Positions 1-8,529 are shown, numbered from the stretch's first letter. The stretch: DNA of 25,837 nt from Seison nebaliae (GCA_023231475.1 JALJEE010001642.1:1-25837); one strand, 5' to 3'. Notes: generated from the letters alone by a model not told the origin. Numbers and translations are program-made.

Positions 1-189
1 AGTGAGAAAAACATCAGGGAATGTGTGAGTTGTATCTGTATTATGCGTGTCTTGCCTATCTCCGAATGGATCATCGTCATATGTTAGAGATTGATATTGA
101 TCATGTTCATTATTCATTCGAGGACGTTTTGAACATTCGATGGAGCATGCTAAACCTAAAACAAAAACATAAAACAAAAAATAATTCAT
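1..189 (-). CDS. secreted protein, N-terminal part only (runs off the left edge)
   Basis: Read on the minus strand, an ATG at 189 opens a frame of 63 codons that continues off the window. The first ~17 residues (MNYFLFYVFVLGLACSI) are a clear signal peptide: aromatic and aliphatic residues and a small-residue exit. A short basic stretch (SKRPR) and an acidic, polar, probably disordered region follow. An in-frame stop lies 9 bases before the ATG, and a TTTAG acceptor-like site lies one base before it, so this start is well placed. The leader matches that of the next secreted gene (1470-3050, minus) at about 10 of 18 positions, and both have a basic cluster just after the leader, so the two are probably paralogues. 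Function is unknown. Only the leader and part of the linker are visible, so the mature domain cannot be judged. Confidence 0.6.
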   Translation of the reverse strand, partial: MNYFLFYVFVLGLACSIECSKRPRMNNEHDQYQSLTYDDDPFGDRQDTHNTDTTHTFPDVFLT

Positions 190-602
190 TCTAAATTATG
201 AAACTTTCCAACTATTGCTTTACTAGTTCACTTATGTAACTTATTTTTGAATAGGTCTTGATGAATTAGAAGCAACCGAAAAAATTTCAATTGTATTCTA
301 TGGAAATGGCATTATTTTTCAACTAGCTTCTATAAACAGCATTTTATATACATGATTCGATTACATTCGATTACAAAGAATGACATCATGAAAAAATATA
401 TATTTCTTCAAACATTTTTTCTCTTGTATTAAACGATACCCATTACGATAAGTTACAGTAGATGTTAATATTGGATATATTTTATTATAAATAAAAAGTT
501 GATAAAAGAAAATTTATCTCTGTAGATGTGATAAAACGTCCTTTATTATATCTACTTGGACGATATATAGTCCAATTCTCGTTTAGTATATATATTTTTT
601 TT

Positions 603-630
603 GAAATATCGATAAGAATCGATTCCATTG
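603..630 (+). repeat. direct repeat, copy 1
   Basis: These 28 bases match 799-826 at 26 positions. The unit contains two ATCGAT-like cores (atcgat...atcgatt). The copies are 196 bases apart in the intergenic region upstream of the 1-189 gene. They may be a paired regulatory site or the remains of a duplicated repeat. Confidence 0.6.
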
Positions 631-798
631 ATGATGACGATAGTCCAACATACAATTCCAGTTAGTATTTTCGAAATTATTATTTAATATGACCAAACTT
701 TTTAGGTTTGTCGAAGGGAATGAATAACTTCGAAAACGGCCATAATATTACCATGTTACCATTTTGAAATTATTTATTGAAATCCAATTAATTTTTTA

Positions 799-826
799 GA
801 AATATCGACAAAAATCGATTCCATTG
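799..826 (+). repeat. direct repeat, copy 2
   Basis: This is the second copy of the 28-base unit at 603-630, with two mismatches. The bases just before both copies are T-rich, so the similarity may extend slightly to the left. Confidence 0.6.
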
Positions 827-1469
827 GCCTTTAAGAAAAGAGTTTGAAAAAACTCTTATTGATGAATTTTTCATACACCGTCTTTTAAACAGTGTATAAA
901 AGAGTGGAATACGCAGTGTTTTCCTTGAATGAGAGTGTAGATGCTGGGAAAAACCCAGATGATGGGAAGCTGTCGATGATTCTAGGAAGATATCCCCGAA
1001 AAATTTAGAAATTTTTTTCAACTGCTTTAATTAGATGGATATATAGTAAGTAGGAAGTTAGTTTTCACTAACATAGAAAATTAGACATAGATTAGAATTA
1101 ATAGTTGATGGAAATATCGCTTAAAATTTTTTATCTTTTTTCTCTCTATTTTCGATATCTTTAGAGCTCTTGTTCCAATAATAGTACATCATAAATCATA
1201 TTTTTTTTCACTATTGGATTCAGCTCGATAAATAGATATATTTAAAAAAAACGAGCGAAATTCATCAATCTTAACCCGAAAAAATAAGGGTTGAAATATG
1301 GGTTTTTTATTGATTTTTTATAAAATTACAGAGACTAAGAACTGGGCAATTAAAAGCAGGGAAATAGGAAACGTAAAAAATATTAATTATAAGGCCATTT
1401 TGTACTTTTATCTAATTAAAAAGTTAAGGATCGGAATCGACAACACACAGTTCAATTATCGTGCTAAGG

Positions 1470-3050
1470 TTACCACCTAAAATAGAATTCCATGAAAGCA
1501 AAGAATAAAGGATTTTGCAAATAAAATTGTCGTAATGGTTCCCCGTTCTCGAATAACTCGTCATATTCATGAAGGATTTCTTGTATTTCAAGATATCGTT
1601 CTTCTAACCGTGCTGTGAAAGTGAGAACACTTCGGAATAAAAATAAGAATTCCCGTCTAGTTAACATATAAGCGATTTGTTTATAATAATGTATAGATCC
1701 CTCACTAATTAGAGAAATTTCACTTTCACTAAGATCATTCGATTCTAGATTATTATTCGTAATTGGTCCAACCGCATAAGGACTGTTGAAAATCCTTTGT
1801 CGATTGTCATAAACTGTGGAGTCTACAAAGTAACGACGATATAATATCATGGTTAATTTAAGTTTGTTTATAGGCTGTGTAAATTCAACAGGCATTTCCT
1901 CAAACAGCGGTAATGCGTTCCTAACGTGTGCATTTAATCTAAACCTGGACATCGCGTACAGAATTCTTCTTAAAGATGTTCCGGTATAACGACAGTAACT
2001 GGTATAAAATCCCATCAAGTTATTACGACGAACCCTCCTAAAAGCAGTCAAAGCGTAAAAGATGTGATTTGTTACTCTAGGTGGATCATAAAGAAATCCA
2101 TTTGTTGGGGTTAATGGTCTTAGTGTTCTGGTAAACACATTAGTTCTTAAAAATTGTGAAGGTTGATAGCGTATTAGTAAAGGCCTTGATACAACTCTTA
2201 AGAATCTCATGGCTTCATAGTTAGATAAAGATAACCACTTGCCTGCTGCAGGAAGATTAGGTAATGCTATGCTCACAACGTTTAAATCCTGAAACGTATC
2301 TGGAGCAATTACGCTGTCCATTCTCCGTTTTTCCGCATCTATTAATGGAGAACGATTGCGGATCATCAATCTTTGAACGTTGTGAAGAAATACTAATGGA
2401 AAAACCCTTCGTGGTTCATCAACATCCACATCTTCTTGAGGTTGTCCAATAATCTCTCTCATTTCTATTTGGTTTAATGGCACACGGATGTCATTTAGTA
2501 ACGTTTGCGCAATGTTATTCTGCATGTAGTGGTTAAATGTTCCTAGAGTTATTCCTGGTGTTAATACCCGGCCTAAGTTATTGTAGTTACGTCGATTAGG
2601 TCGGAAGTTAATAAGCGCTTGAACATTTATTGCCTGGTTTTCCGGCGGATTAGCGTTTGCAGGAACCTCAATTGCTGGTGGATTTTCAGCTGGTGGATTT
2701 TCCGCTGGTGGAATTTCGGCCGGTGGATTTTCCGCTGGTGGATTTTCGGCCGGTGGATTTTCCGCTGGTGGATTTTCGGCCGGTGGATTATCATCTGCTG
2801 GATTTTCGGCCGGTGGATTATCATCTGCTGGATTGTCGTTTGCAGGTATGTCATTGACTGGACTATTATTATCGGCTTGATCTTCATTATTCAACGGTGG
2901 TTCAATAACTAAGGGCACTTTTGGTGGTATATGATCCTCTTGGTCAGATGCTAAATCATTCGATCCAGATCTTATTCGTCTTTTTCGCCCTGCCCCATGA
3001 ATCGAACAAAACAAAGACAAAAAACAAACAAAAAAGAAAAAATATTTCAT
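1470..3050 (-). CDS. secreted protein with proline-rich pentapeptide repeats (526 aa)
   Basis: A single-exon minus-strand gene with ATG at 3050. It opens with a signal peptide (MKYFFFFVCFLSLFCSIHG), then a basic cluster (RKRRIR), then an acidic linker. Residues ~65-140 are built from NPPAE/NPPAD pentapeptides. Residues ~150-526 form a globular-looking domain rich in Arg, Asn, Phe and Tyr with few cysteines, ending FYFRW. I recognise no family. The leader resembles that of the 1-189 gene on the same strand, so this looks like one member of a secreted family. Leader, repeat linker and unique C-terminal domain together resemble secreted effector or glandular proteins of parasites, but that is inference. 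The frame is intact and long, so it is probably a working gene. No transmembrane segment is visible after the leader. Confidence 0.8.
   Translation of the reverse strand: MKYFFFFVCFLSLFCSIHGAGRKRRIRSGSNDLASDQEDHIPPKVPLVIEPPLNNEDQADNNSPVNDIPANDNPADDNPPAENPADDNPPAENPPAENPPAENPPAENPPAEIPPAENPPAENPPAIEVPANANPPENQAINVQALINFRPNRRNYNNLGRVLTPGITLGTFNHYMQNNIAQTLLNDIRVPLNQIEMREIIGQPQEDVDVDEPRRVFPLVFLHNVQRLMIRNRSPLIDAEKRRMDSVIAPDTFQDLNVVSIALPNLPAAGKWLSLSNYEAMRFLRVVSRPLLIRYQPSQFLRTNVFTRTLRPLTPTNGFLYDPPRVTNHIFYALTAFRRVRRNNLMGFYTSYCRYTGTSLRRILYAMSRFRLNAHVRNALPLFEEMPVEFTQPINKLKLTMILYRRYFVDSTVYDNRQRIFNSPYAVGPITNNNLESNDLSESEISLISEGSIHYYKQIAYMLTRREFLFLFRSVLTFTARLEERYLEIQEILHEYDELFENGEPLRQFYLQNPLFFAFMEFYFRW
2674..2840 (-). 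repeat. 15-bp coding tandem repeat with a 30-bp higher-order unit
   Basis: On the plus strand the unit is ggtggattttcnnc. It encodes NPPAE on the minus strand. Neighbouring units alternate ...tccgct and ...tcggcc, which gives a 30-base period in the middle of the array. The edges are more diverged (ATTTCG, TTATCATCT), as expected for an array that expands by unequal exchange or slippage. It codes for the linker of the secreted protein at 1470-3050. Confidence 0.85.
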
Positions 3051-3797
3051 TTAAAAACGAATTTCACATTTTATTTCTCAACTACTACTTTATTTATAGA
3101 ATTTGTTTTATCACAGTCTGCATATTCAGATTTAATTTCTATTCTAATTCACACCAATTCTTTACATGAAATGTTATCATTATATGCCAAAGTATTTACA
3201 TCTGCCGAAAAACCAGAAGCGCAATAATATTCGTAAAAATTACTGCAAACTGACTCTTTTAAAACAAGAAACAATCCTGTTCGACGGTTCCGCTTGGTTA
3301 CTCAACATCGCTCTTTCTGTCACAGAACAGTTATCCGTTATTACTTACTGTTCTTCCTCCGCTCTGTCGTACCTTAAAATTTTTTCCCGCCCTTCAATTT
3401 CTAACTTCTCATCTATCATTCATCTCAAACGCCGAGCAACAGATCGTTGGAATAACTTTCGAGGAATCCTTCCTTACTAAATCACGAGTCAATATATCGG
3501 ATAATATTTCGTAGAACCATGAGAAAGTGCGTTAGGGAACTTTTCTACGGTAGACTCAATGTCGCATGTCTTTCTTCCTACCCGCCGAATATTTGGAAGT
3601 TAATCACCCATCGTTCTTCCAATTCGTTAACAATTTTTTCTATTTCCGCCGTCTCTTTCGCTGCGTCGATGATTACGAGTGTTCTAATCTTACTGTTCAT
3701 TTTGATTTTTTTACGTAATTGGTCTCACGTAATTTTTAAATTCTATTTTTTCCTATCTCGATTTTTCTCCCATTTCTCTTCTCTTTAAGATTATTTC
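3051..3797. other. intergenic stretch with decayed open frames, probably old transposon sequence
   Basis: Open frames on the plus strand (3166-3480, 3519-3788) and short minus-strand frames (around 3560-3700) look vaguely protein-like but match nothing I recognise. The stretch lies immediately left of a palindromic repeat array and a LINE fragment, so it may be more of the same degenerate element. The first ~100 bases should hold the promoter of the minus-strand secreted gene. Confidence 0.35.
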
Positions 3798-3877
3798 CAT
3801 CCTACAGCAACCAAATATGAACCATGGTTCATATTTCCATCTTAAAGAAACCAAATATGAACCATGGTTCATATTCC
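3798..3877 (+). repeat. two 40-bp tandem units, each containing a 22-24 bp perfect palindrome
   Basis: The unit starts ccatc and repeats exactly 40 bases on (3798 and 3838). Each copy contains AATATGAACCA followed by its exact reverse complement. The first palindrome is 24 bases (3813-3836) and the second 22 bases (3854-3875). A third start (ccatctta) at 3878 leads into the next palindrome. Such sites could be dimer-binding sites, cruciform-formers or transposon termini. Confidence 0.85.
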
Positions 3878-3881
3878 CATC

Positions 3882-3907
3882 TTAGTGAGGAGTGCACTCC
3901 TCACTAA
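3882..3907 (+). repeat. 26-bp perfect palindrome
   Basis: TTAGTGAGGAGTG is followed directly by its exact reverse complement with no spacer. It sits at the right edge of the two 40-base palindromic units, its centre 30 bases from the previous palindrome centre. Its sequence differs from theirs. Confidence 0.9.
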
Positions 3908-4075
3908 CTTCTTATTGACGGATTTGTATCTCCTCTTTCCTACTTAAAGTATGGGAGAATCTTATATTATTTCGATATCGGAATATTCTATACTCGTCTT
4001 CTTATCAATTCGCTTATCGTTCTTCTTGTCGAGGGACATATCCTCTCCTTCTCATTATTCGTTCAGCAATAGCTA

Positions 4076-4450
4076 TTGCAATGGAAGGGAATTTGTCTCG
4101 ATCTCTTCTTCCTCGATGCTTTCAAGGCATTTGATTGTGTTAATCTCTCCTTTGCTTTGGATTATCTGGAGCGTCAAGCTGTTCAATCCTTAATTCTCAA
4201 ATTTCTAGTCCATCTTTCTCCGGACTCTTCTGGACGCGTCGTTCATGGTGACAACTTCAGTATTCTTATCCAAATCAATTCAGGTGTTCGTCAACTATCT
4301 TGGGTCCCTGATTATTAGGTTTGGCTATTGACGGCGTCCTTCGTTAACTAAACGAATTCGTAACAGGATTGCTATTGGCGATGTATTATTTCCTCAGGTT
4401 ATGGCCTATGCGGATGACTTTGTGATCATACATCGTTCCTTTTGAGATTT
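4076..4450 (+). mobile_element. LINE (non-LTR retrotransposon) reverse-transcriptase fragment, decayed
   Basis: In one frame 4100-4290 encodes FLDAFKAFDCV, the catalytic block A of LINE reverse transcriptases (FLDxxKAFDxV), followed by a region ending NSGVRQ, the usual GVRQG block. About 100 bases on, in another frame, VMAYADDFVIIHR is the YADD catalytic box followed by its typical hydrophobic strand. The order and spacing of the three blocks fit a LINE RT core. The frame is broken between blocks and a stop follows the YADD block, so it cannot be active. Neither the endonuclease nor the 3' end is recognisable here. A hAT transposase tail follows on the same strand. Confidence 0.8.
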
Positions 4451-4676
4451 GAAGAAATCCTATTTACGTAATTCTCGCGGAAAGAGGGATCTTTATCAAC
4501 GAATCGAAGTAGTGGCTACTTTCGACCGGTAAACGTTCTTTCTCAAACATTCCTCTTACTTCTACCACTATCTTCCTAGGTTCGCTGATCGATATGCCGC
4601 CAGTTTCCACATCAGCGCTCGTCCATATCCAATAAATTCGGCAGTATTTTTTTTTCCGAAACATAGCCTATCCATT

Positions 4677-4898
4677 TTGAACTTATATCAAAAATTACCA
4701 GATGATTATATTCACCTAAAAAATTGTCCAAAAAAATATTCCTTAATTTTCGCATCAACATGTACCTGCGAAACATTATCCTCAAAAATGAAAAGCGTAA
4801 GATGCATTCATCGATCAAGTTTAACTCATAAGAATTTGGAGAGAATTGTTATGACAATAATTCATGAAAATTATGAATGTAGCGAAGATGATAGTTAA
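4677..4898 (+). mobile_element. C-terminal (dimerisation) end of a hAT-family transposase, fragment
   Basis: An open frame of 73 codons reads LPDDYIHLKNCPKKYSLIF, then ASTCTCETLSSKMKSVRC, then RSSLTHKNLERIVMTI, and stops. This matches the C-terminal dimerisation block of hAT/ZBED-type transposases in order: a start like LPexyxxLkxxaxkxlsiF, the signature FgSTYxCExxFSxMk, then RsxLtdexLexxLrxa. Only this last ~70 residues survives as a clean frame. The BED finger and the catalytic RNase-H-like core are not visible upstream, where a LINE fragment lies instead. I cannot see terminal inverted repeats or 8-bp target duplications. It is probably a dead DNA transposon. A host-adopted ZBED-like gene is unlikely with so little left. 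Confidence 0.7.
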
Positions 4899-5894
4899 GA
4901 GGATGATATGGAAGAGAAAGATAACGAATGTTATTAAAATTTGACTTTGATTTGAAATTTGAAATGAATAAATTTTTTTTCCATAATTAACGAAAATAAA
5001 TCCTTGTTTGACACTTAATCGCTTAAAGATTTTTAGATCAACTAATTTTATAGCTTTACTCAACTACTAAAAACGATGCATTTCACAAAAAACAGATTTT
5101 CTTCGGATTATAACCCCGTTTAATTTCGTTTCTTCACCACAAGAGACAACTAACTAACTTTGTAAGTGTTTTCAACTATCGATCTTATCAATTGGATAGA
5201 GTAGGGAATGTTCAGACTAAAAGAATGGATTATGTAATAAAAAGTATGAGGAAAAAGAAAGATACAAAGAGATATATTCGTATTTTTGTTTTTCCTATCG
5301 GTCAATTACTACATTTCTTGGATGTTTTTGACATCCATCAAACTACATACTATAAAATTACTATAAAAAAATATTAAATTAAAATGTATAATTCTAAATA
5401 TTTTTTTTTATTTACGATTAATCACAGTTTGGGCAATTTTGAATGAATTGAAATAAATAAAAAGAATTAAGATTTGATAATAAGGAGAGAGAATGTCGAG
5501 AACACAGTTATAGATTGAGAAATTGGATAATAAAGATTCAGTTTCTTCCACGGTGTTAGAAAGTGGAATATCGTATTAGTTGCAAAAAAAATTGATAAGA
5601 GTTATGAATTGTTGACAAGGTTCGTAAGTCGGAGATCGGAAGTCAGATAGTTTTATGTTTGGGGTGAGAGCAATAAGTCTTTTGCCTAACAATAGAGGAA
5701 GGGGAGGAAGTCCGGTAATCAAGAACATAAAGGAGATTTAAAATTCTAAAAATTTAAATAATTTAATTTATCTCGCGGGGATTCACTATGAGTAAAAAAA
5801 TAAATAAATGAAGGCTGGAGAAAATTGACGACAATAGCCTAATAGGTTTCTTATTGTAAGCACGATCTAATGCGAGCATAGATTTTAATAAAAA
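4899..5894. other. intergenic stretch, no gene seen
   Basis: AT-rich sequence between a hAT remnant and a minus-strand LINE remnant. A 61-codon plus frame at 5192-5377 is basic and aromatic but shows no motif or splice context. I see no tRNA-like folds and no long repeats. Confidence 0.45.
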
Positions 5895-6270
5895 TTACAC
5901 TGAACATTGTAATCTATACAAATCGCAACAGAATATTTTTAATAATTGAATTTTCATCGAAAGAGGAAAATATTTGCAGCGATGATGAAATAAGTGAAAG
6001 GATCTAATGAACTTATTTCGAATATGATCAACGAAAGAAGAACTTTTCTTTTTCTTGTCGATAGAACAACCAAGGAATATAGTACAGTCCCATTTGTAAT
6101 CGATAAAATTGCTGTATTTTTCTCTGAAAGGACAGTTTGTCAAGATTTTTCATTTAGAGTCATTGCAGGAAATGCCACATTTTGAGAGTTCAGTCTTGAT
6201 CCCCTCGACCACTATGTTCAAATTCTTTAGGTTATTGCTAATAACAATCATGTCATCAGCATGTGCATAT
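5895..6270 (-). mobile_element. second LINE reverse-transcriptase fragment, minus strand, decayed
   Basis: On the minus strand from 6270 down, the frame reads HADDMIVISNNLKNL, an ADD catalytic box with its following strand and helix. GIKTELSKCGISCN comes next, the usual block after the ADD box. One in-frame stop interrupts it. The frame then continues as DCTIFLGCSIDKKKK (the yLGv block) and IRNKFIRSFHLFHHRCKYFPLSMKIQLLKIF, which resembles the thumb region (kixxrixxaxxxlxxlxxxxlpxxxKlxLyk). It ends near 5895. The reverse-transcriptase core upstream of the ADD box is missing, and its place is taken by a fold-back element. It is on the opposite strand from the 4.1-4.4 kb fragment, so it is a separate insertion or an inverted piece. 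Confidence 0.7.
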
Positions 6271-6443
6271 GGTCATTAGTTACCGAATGAAAAATTTTTT
6301 TGTTATGGACTGTCCATTAGAACTATTTCTCATACAAAAATTTTTTGGTTTAAAGGACAGTTCATAACAAAAAAATTTTTCATTCGGTCTATTCCTTAAT
6401 AAAAAATAGTCCGAAGAAATTGAAAAACTAATGGACAGACCAT
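6271..6443. mobile_element. fold-back (MITE-like) element with 33-bp inverted arms
   Basis: The arms are 6283-6315 and 6355-6387. They are inverted copies of each other with one mismatch in 33 and a 39-base spacer. Outside them, GGTC...ATTAGTT at 6271 pairs with AACTAATGGACAGACC near 6427-6442 as an imperfect outer terminal repeat. A second small hairpin lies at about 6385-6413. No coding capacity. Its left edge coincides with the point where the minus-strand LINE reading frame is lost, so it probably inserted into that LINE. The target duplication cannot be fixed from the sequence; AT or TAT is possible. Confidence 0.7.
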
Positions 6444-6567
6444 TATACAATCGTCCTTTCGTCTTGCCATTGTCTGGGTTATGTTTAGACCTCTTACATA
6501 TATAAATTAAATAACTTCATGTATAAGAGAAGTTAGTTCTTTCTTTTAATCTCAGGAAAATCTAAAG

Positions 6568-6699
6568 ATGATGCGCACAAATTTGAAGTTTAAGGTTTAT
6601 ATTAGTCCAACCGTGCAATTTATTGAACAGAGTCGGAGTATGCTTGAAGAAAATCTAATGGAGGAAACTGATAGAACGAGGCGAATTACAAATGACTGA
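6568..6699 (+). CDS. possible small protein, 43 aa
   Basis: ATG ATG at 6568 opens a 43-codon frame ending TGA at 6697-6699. The product is charged and coding-like (MMRTNLKFKV...RTRRITND). A good acceptor-like tract (TTCTTTCTTTTAATCTCAG) ends at 6555, 12 bases before the ATG, as seen before several other genes here. I see no domain and no further exon. It could be the first coding exon of an unrecognised gene, or chance. Confidence 0.25.
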   Translation: MMRTNLKFKVYISPTVQFIEQSRSMLEENLMEETDRTRRITND

Positions 6700-7071
6700 T
6701 AACTACCAACAAGGTTATGCTTCTTTTATATAATATCATATTTTTTATTTTCTTTCAGTTACGAAGGTATTTTCGACCGTATTTATTTGAAATGATTAGT
6801 CATCAATCATTTAGTCATTATTTTAGTAAAAAGTTGAAAAAAGTGGAAAAACAGTTAGAGTAGATTAAGTATTGAATAAGAGTAAGTGAATATTTATTCA
6901 TTTGATGAGTCTTTTCGAACGATTTTAATTTTAATAAAAATTTAACTGGGATATGATAAAAGATGAATTGAATGATTCAAATTGAAATGGTAATATTGAT
7001 TAAGAAAATTGAAGTGGTTTCACTTACAAACATTTTTGATTCATAGTTTTAGCTATCATAATGGAAAAATA
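6700..7071. promoter_or_regulatory. upstream region of the TMEM249-like gene
   Basis: AT-rich, no gene seen. Near its right end, cattcatagttttag finishes at 7052. It looks like a 3' splice site and is followed by ATG GAA AAA TAA at 7061, whose stop overlaps the chosen start at 7072 (TAATG). If splicing occurs at 7052, an upstream ATG at 7009 in the same frame would be removed from the mRNA. Confidence 0.35.
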
Positions 7072-8157
7072 ATGGTTTCTCCAATAAGCACATTATTGCT
7101 AGGGAGGAGGTCGGGAAATCAAGTCGCAGACATCGATGTGGTACCAACCCCATCAAGAATCCGTAGTGCCCAAATCCGAAAAAATCAGGATATAAAATGG
7201 AAATTAAATAGATCAATAACATCGTCATGTCAAGTTGCAGATGGAAGTAAAATATCGCAAGTTGTTATAGAAATCGGATGTGTCAATTACTTCAAATTAT
7301 TCATCTTGAAATATGTGAAATATGTGCGAAAGTACCTTATAACTGACGCCGATTCCATACTTCAAGGAAAAATGAAAAATAATTCGTTTTATCCTTTCAT
7401 CGAGATAGCGCCGTTCGTGTACCAATTGACGTGGAGAGAAACGAAACATTTCATTTATTATATCAATTGGATATTATTCCTAGTTATCATTTTATGGATA
7501 ATTCCATATTATTTCGTTTCTTATGCACATTCGTCTTGGCGAAGAGATTTCTTTACTGTCACGGGAACCTTCACAACCGTCTCGTTCGTTGGAATTATCT
7601 GCATTTTACTAATACTCATTTATCCGAAATCACATCGACTCATTCTTTATCCGGCAACGGAACGTGCACAATTCTTCATTTCCAACGACGAATTTCGGGA
7701 AATGCACATTCATAATGTTTATATACGTTTGGCAATCGTTGAAACATTTCATCGAATACATTATCGTTTAATGGTAGGGTCGCCTAGTGTTGAAGAATAT
7801 CCAATATCGAAGCAATCTGTGACGCCGAGAATTTTAAGACTTTGTGGAATGATTATTAGTTCGAATATTGGAATAAATTTCTTCGATTACGATAAAGCAC
7901 AAAATGTGATCAAGTGGACGTGCAACACATTAGACAGAAATATCGAAAGAAAACGATTCGGAATTTTACCCGCCATGACAGAACCGTTACCAGAGGAATT
8001 GGTGGAAGTTTGTCGGAACGTTAAGAAAGGTGAAGAATATGATTCTAATCGTATTTTAAGACGACCGCCAATTATTGGTGTTCTGCCCAGAGATCGTTTA
8101 TCCAGGTTCGACCGAACCATACAATGGCTACAAATTCTGAGAAAACGAGTGGAATGA
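7072..8157 (+). CDS. TMEM249: TMEM249-like two-pass membrane protein
   Basis: A single-exon gene of 361 residues from the ATG at 7072. An in-frame ATG at 7009 would add 21, but a splice-acceptor-like site lies between the two. The first ~100 residues are basic and diverged. NSFYPF (~104-109) opens the conserved part, followed by two membrane segments (~128-152 and ~160-185). A soluble domain then carries HNVYIRLAIVE (~214-224) and NIGINFFDYD (~265-274). From memory this matches mammalian TMEM249 in order and spacing: FYPF, two TMs, VYVRLAL, LNINYFD. TMEM249 has been seen in the CatSper calcium-channel complex of mammalian sperm flagella, so a role in flagellated sperm is likely by homology. 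It is longer than my recollection of human TMEM249 (about 235 aa) at both ends. AATAAA follows at 8259. The family assignment rests on remembered motifs. Confidence 0.7.
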   Translation: MVSPISTLLLGRRSGNQVADIDVVPTPSRIRSAQIRKNQDIKWKLNRSITSSCQVADGSKISQVVIEIGCVNYFKLFILKYVKYVRKYLITDADSILQGKMKNNSFYPFIEIAPFVYQLTWRETKHFIYYINWILFLVIILWIIPYYFVSYAHSSWRRDFFTVTGTFTTVSFVGIICILLILIYPKSHRLILYPATERAQFFISNDEFREMHIHNVYIRLAIVETFHRIHYRLMVGSPSVEEYPISKQSVTPRILRLCGMIISSNIGINFFDYDKAQNVIKWTCNTLDRNIERKRFGILPAMTEPLPEELVEVCRNVKKGEEYDSNRILRRPPIIGVLPRDRLSRFDRTIQWLQILRKRVE

Positions 8158-8529
8158 TAGAAATGAATGATGATCATTTAGTAGAGTTGAATATAATATA
8201 TTTTTGTATGTAAAGATGAATTTTATTATTTTGTTTTAAATTGATGAAATATTTTTAAAATAAACTTCTCCAAAGCGAAATAATATGGTGAAATGTAGAA
8301 CATATATTAATCCTCCATTCAGTTACATCCACTAATTCTTCTTGTTAAACAATTCCAACTACCGTCACTTCCACAAATACATCGAATTTTACATCTATCG
8401 TTATTTATCGGAACGCCTTCTTCTCCTTCAGGAACCGAACCGCGATTTGATTGACAACTTTGGCGAACTTCTACAAATATTTCATCAGAAAATTGAGAAG
8501 AAGTTGAGAATTTTAATTTTGAAAAAATT
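8158..8529. other. convergent 3' intergenic region
   Basis: This lies between the plus-strand TMEM249-like gene and the minus-strand vWA gene. It holds the AATAAA of the former (8259-8264). A 63-codon plus frame at 8342-8533 has no motif and I do not call it. Confidence 0.5.
8259..8264 (+). promoter_or_regulatory. polyadenylation signal of the TMEM249-like gene
   Basis: AATAAA about 100 bases after the stop codon at 8155-8157. Confidence 0.6.

Larger units (their letters stand above)
190..1469. other. AT-rich intergenic stretch, no gene seen
   Basis: This lies between two minus-strand genes for secreted proteins. Short open frames exist (for example 788-1021 minus and 1298-1480 plus), but they show no domain, no codon pattern and no splice continuity, so I do not call them. 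The only structure I see is a pair of 28-base direct repeats, listed separately. Promoter elements of the 1-189 gene should lie in its left part. Confidence 0.5.

Noticed and set aside
2619-2912. Plus-strand and second minus-strand open frames across the repeat array (RWWIFG, HQRKIHRPK repeats)
   Set aside because: They are other-frame readings of the 15-bp coding repeat of the secreted protein.
3166-3788. Two plus-strand frames left of the LINE fragment as LINE ORF pieces
   Set aside because: No endonuclease, gag-like or zinc-knuckle motif could be found. Minus-strand readings of the same region look equally protein-like.
5192-5377. 61-codon basic plus-strand frame
   Set aside because: No start context, motif or splice continuity; expected by chance in AT-rich DNA of this length.
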